This document shows positions 6,462-8,795 of a DNA stretch of 8,795 nt, in pieces. The number at the start of each line of letters is the position of its first letter. Within the stretch, counting starts at the first letter, position 1. Origin of the DNA: an uncultured Enorma sp. (GTDB lineage: Bacteria > Actinomycetota > Coriobacteriia > Coriobacteriales > Coriobacteriaceae); the NCBI GenBank assembly GCA_905210055.1, contig CAJLVH010000072.1:1-8795 (forward strand), given 5' to 3'. The notes under the pieces were generated by a model, which was not told the origin of the DNA, did no database searches, and worked only from the letters and a program-made list of their open reading frames with translations. A program made the position numbers and the translations under genes.

Positions 6462-6482
6462 GGAATATACTGGACGTATTCC
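6462..6482. promoter_or_regulatory. Inverted repeat overlapping a possible -10 element
   Basis: GGAATA (6462-6467) and TATTCC (6477-6482) form a 6-bp inverted repeat around nine bases, 24 bases before the aldo/keto reductase ATG. TATACT (6466-6471) inside it resembles a sigma-70 -10 hexamer, but no good -35 hexamer is found at 17 bases. The arrangement would suit a repressor site over a promoter for the aldo/keto reductase gene; it is a candidate only. Confidence 0.3.
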
Positions 6483-6506
6483 AGCAAGGGATGAGAAGGG
6501 ATCATC

Positions 6507-7643
6507 ATGGGTGACGAACGGTATCTGGGAGAGAGCACGCCGAAGCTCGGGTTCGGCTTCATGCGCCTGCCCAAGCTCGAGGATGGTGCGATCGATATCG
6601 AACAGACGAAGGACATGGTCGACCGCTTCATGGATGCCGGCCTCACATATTTCGATACGGCGTACGTCTACGACAACGGCGGCTCGGAGCGCGCGCTGAA
6701 GGAGGCGCTCGTCGACCGTTATCCCCGCGAGGCGTTCACCGTCGCCACCAAGGTCAACACCCACGTCGCGACATCGGCGGAAGATGCGCGCCGTCAGCTC
6801 GAGGTGAGCTTGGAGCGCACGGGCGCGGGGTACTTCGACTACTACCTGCTCCACGCGATTCAGCCTTCGAATGTGGCGAAGTACGATGAGTACGGCCTAT
6901 GGGACTTCATGAAGGAGCAGAAGGAACGCGGCCTCGTGCGCCATTGGGGCTTCTCGTTCCACGGGAGCCCGGAGCTTTTGGATACCCTCCTTACCAAGCA
7001 TCCAGATGCGGAGCTCGTCCAGCTGCAGATCAACTATGCGGATTGGGAGCATCCCGAGGTCGCCTCGCGCGCGAACTACGAGGTCGCGCGCAAACATGGC
7101 AAGCCTATCGTCATCATGGAGCCGGTAAAGGGCGGTATGCTTGCGAACCCCATCCCACAGGTGCAGGAGCTCTTGCGCACGGCAAACCCTAGCGCTTCGT
7201 TCGCGTCGTGGGCGATCCGCTATGCGGCCTCGCTCGAGGGAGTCATCACCGTGCTCTCGGGCATGTCGAACCTCGAGCAGATCGACGACAACATCTCGTT
7301 CATGCGCGACTTCGAGCCGCTTTCGGATGAGGAACAAGCGGTGATCGCGGCGGTGCAGCGGGCATTCGCGAGCATCGAATCCATCCCCTGCACGGCATGT
7401 CGCTATTGTACGGACGGCTGCCCCATGCATATCCCGATCCCCAGAATCTTTTCCGCGCGGAACAAACAGCTTGTATGGGGGCTTCATGACGAGGCGAGCA
7501 AGAGCTACGAAGAGGCGGTGGGTGCCGAGGGCGCCGGTCGCGCCGGCGACTGCATCGCGTGCGGCCAGTGCGAGGCGGCGTGCCCGCAGCATATCGAGAT
7601 CATCGACTGGCTGCGCGACTGCGCAGAGGCGTTTGAAGGTTAG
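6507..7643 (+). CDS. Aldo/keto reductase with C-terminal double 4Fe-4S domain
   Basis: A 378-residue protein in two parts. Residues 1 to about 285 are an aldo/keto reductase TIM barrel with the catalytic tetrad visible: D50 and Y55 in DTAYVYDNGGSE, K82 in TKVN and H116 in DYYLLH. Residues about 290-378 carry two ferredoxin-like cysteine sets: C295, C298, C301, C305 and C349, C352, C355, C359, each ending in CP, expected to hold two 4Fe-4S clusters. This fusion is a known subfamily common in anaerobes, in which the clusters may link the nicotinamide reaction to another electron carrier; the substrate is unknown. There is no signal peptide, so it is cytosolic. GAAGGG lies 7 bases upstream of ATG 6507. 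The UvrA-like gene begins nine bases after the stop, so the two are probably one operon. Confidence 0.93.
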   Translation: MGDERYLGESTPKLGFGFMRLPKLEDGAIDIEQTKDMVDRFMDAGLTYFDTAYVYDNGGSERALKEALVDRYPREAFTVATKVNTHVATSAEDARRQLEVSLERTGAGYFDYYLLHAIQPSNVAKYDEYGLWDFMKEQKERGLVRHWGFSFHGSPELLDTLLTKHPDAELVQLQINYADWEHPEVASRANYEVARKHGKPIVIMEPVKGGMLANPIPQVQELLRTANPSASFASWAIRYAASLEGVITVLSGMSNLEQIDDNISFMRDFEPLSDEEQAVIAAVQRAFASIESIPCTACRYCTDGCPMHIPIPRIFSARNKQLVWGLHDEASKSYEEAVGAEGAGRAGDCIACGQCEAACPQHIEIIDWLRDCAEAFEG

Positions 7644-7652
7644 GTCATAGGT

Positions 7653-8795
7653 ATGGTCGAAGAACCCGGTCGCGCGCGCGACGCGGAAATGCAGGGGCAC
7701 CGCGTGAGCCCCGATCATATCGAGGTACGCGGCGCGCGCGTGCACAACCTGAAGAACATCGACGTCGATATCCCGCTCGGTTGCCTTGTGGGCATCGCGG
7801 GCGTCTCCGGTTCGGGCAAGAGCTCACTCGCGCTCGGCACGCTCTATGCGGAAGGGTCGCGTCGCTATCTCGACGCGCTCTCCACGTATACGCGCCGGCG
7901 CATCGCGCAGACCGGGCGCGCCACGGTGGACGAGGTGCTCCATGTGCCTGCGGCGCTCGCGCTGCGCCAGCGCCCTGGTATCCCCGGTGTGCATTCGACA
8001 TTCGGCACCTCGACTGAACTGCTCAACTACCTGCGCCTTTTGTTCTCACGGCTTGGCAGCCATATATGTCCCGTCTGTGGCGAGCACGTGCCGCCCAGCA
8101 TGGACGTCGCGCTCGGTATGGAGACCGTCTGCCCTGCGTGCGGGGCGCACTTCATGGGCCCGGGAGCGGAGGACCTCGCGTTCAACAGCGGCACCTGCGG
8201 CGGTACGGGTATCGTGCGCACGGTGGACGAGGCGTCGCTCGTGCCGGACGAGTCCATCTCCATCGACGACGGCGCGGTGCTGCCGTGGGGCTCGCTCATG
8301 TGGGATCTTATGAAGCAGGTTTGCGGCGCCATGGGCGTGCGCACCAACGTGCCGTTCTGTGAGCTCACGCCCGAGGAGCGCGACATCGTCTTTCATGGCC
8401 CCGCCGTCAAGAAGCACATCCTCTACCGCCCCAAGAAGGGTGACGACTTCGCGGAGCTCGACTTCACCTACTTCAATGCGGTGTACACGGTGGAAAACGC
8501 TCTGTCCAAGGTGAAGGACGAGAAGGGCTTGGCACGCGTGAGCCGCTTCTTGCGCGAGGGCGTGTGTCCGGATTGCCACGGCACGCGCCTTTCTGCCGCG
8601 GCTCGCGGGACGTTGCTCGACGGCATGAACCTCGCCGAGGCGACGCGCATGACGCTCGACGAGCTCGCCGCGTGGGTGCCCACGGTTCCCTCGCTCATGC
8701 CAGAGGCCATGCAGCCCATGGCGGCCTCGATCGTGGCCGAGATGCGCGAGCCCATAGAGCGCCTGCAGCAGCTGGGGCTCGGCTACCTCTCGCTC
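7653..8795 (+). CDS. UvrA-like ABC ATPase without a UvrB-binding domain (partial, 3' end cut by the window)
   Basis: An open frame of 381 codons running off the right edge. It begins with a UvrA-type nucleotide-binding domain: HNLKNIDVDIP (31-41), Walker A GVSGSGKSS (50-58), then LYAEGSRRYLDALS, as in UvrA. The zinc-site pattern CPVCG (C139, C142) is followed after only 17 residues by CPACG (C160, C163). In canonical UvrA the roughly 100-residue UvrB-binding domain lies between these, so it appears to be absent. A further pair, C305-P-D-C308, precedes HGTRLSAAAR as in UvrA. This matches the shorter UvrA paralogs such as the DrrC group, some linked to resistance to DNA-binding drugs, rather than the housekeeping nucleotide-excision-repair subunit. 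The start is uncertain: ATG 7653 has a poor ribosome binding site, while GTG 7704 (codon 18) has AGGGG six bases upstream and gives a typical N-terminus. The signature motif and second ATPase half lie outside the window. Confidence 0.9.
   Translation, partial: MVEEPGRARDAEMQGHRVSPDHIEVRGARVHNLKNIDVDIPLGCLVGIAGVSGSGKSSLALGTLYAEGSRRYLDALSTYTRRRIAQTGRATVDEVLHVPAALALRQRPGIPGVHSTFGTSTELLNYLRLLFSRLGSHICPVCGEHVPPSMDVALGMETVCPACGAHFMGPGAEDLAFNSGTCGGTGIVRTVDEASLVPDESISIDDGAVLPWGSLMWDLMKQVCGAMGVRTNVPFCELTPEERDIVFHGPAVKKHILYRPKKGDDFAELDFTYFNAVYTVENALSKVKDEKGLARVSRFLREGVCPDCHGTRLSAAARGTLLDGMNLAEATRMTLDELAAWVPTVPSLMPEAMQPMAASIVAEMREPIERLQQLGLGYLSL

Noticed and set aside
6314..6646. N-terminal extension of the MscS-type protein to base 6646
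   Set aside because: The extension overlaps the start of the divergent reductase gene and lacks a ribosome binding site, whereas GTG 6313 has AAGGAGG at ideal spacing.

Overview
The window is GC-rich and gene-dense, with strong AAGGAG-type ribosome binding sites and a GTG start. The gene types (4Fe-4S aldo/keto reductase, UvrA-like ATPase, amidohydrolase, small uncharacterised membrane proteins) would suit a gut actinobacterium of the class Coriobacteriia. That placement is an inference from composition and gene style; no 16S rRNA or other phylogenetic marker is present.

Left part (1-1800): the last 51 codons of a 3-isopropylmalate dehydrogenase (leuB), then two tandem paralogous three-helix membrane proteins of unknown function (389-985 and 1074-1709). 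These end at a very long, near-perfect hairpin (1714-1788) that looks like a bidirectional terminator shared with the convergent gene. Middle part (1801-3826): a minus-strand metal-dependent amidohydrolase (1801-3195). Immediately upstream of it, in operon-like spacing, lies an open reading frame without a start codon (3206-3514); it would become a 132-residue gene if a run of seven G/C bases gained one base. Next comes an AT-richer patch (about 3515-3815, near 45% GC where counted) with a small zinc-ribbon-like gene whose 3' end runs into the next gene.

Right part (3834-8795): a flavodoxin-fold NAD(P)H:quinone oxidoreductase, an uncharacterised multi-pass membrane protein, a convergent small MscS-type mechanosensitive channel, then a divergent aldo/keto reductase with two C-terminal 4Fe-4S motifs. 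Nine bases after it begins a UvrA-like ABC ATPase that runs off the window and appears to lack the UvrB-binding domain.

There is no CRISPR array, tRNA, rRNA, complete insertion sequence or prophage. I do not see a clearly new multi-gene system. The items most worth a second look are the tandem membrane paralogs, the 35-bp hairpin, the start-less frame with its homopolymer next to the AT-rich patch, and the UvrA-like protein without a UvrB-binding domain paired with an Fe-S aldo/keto reductase.
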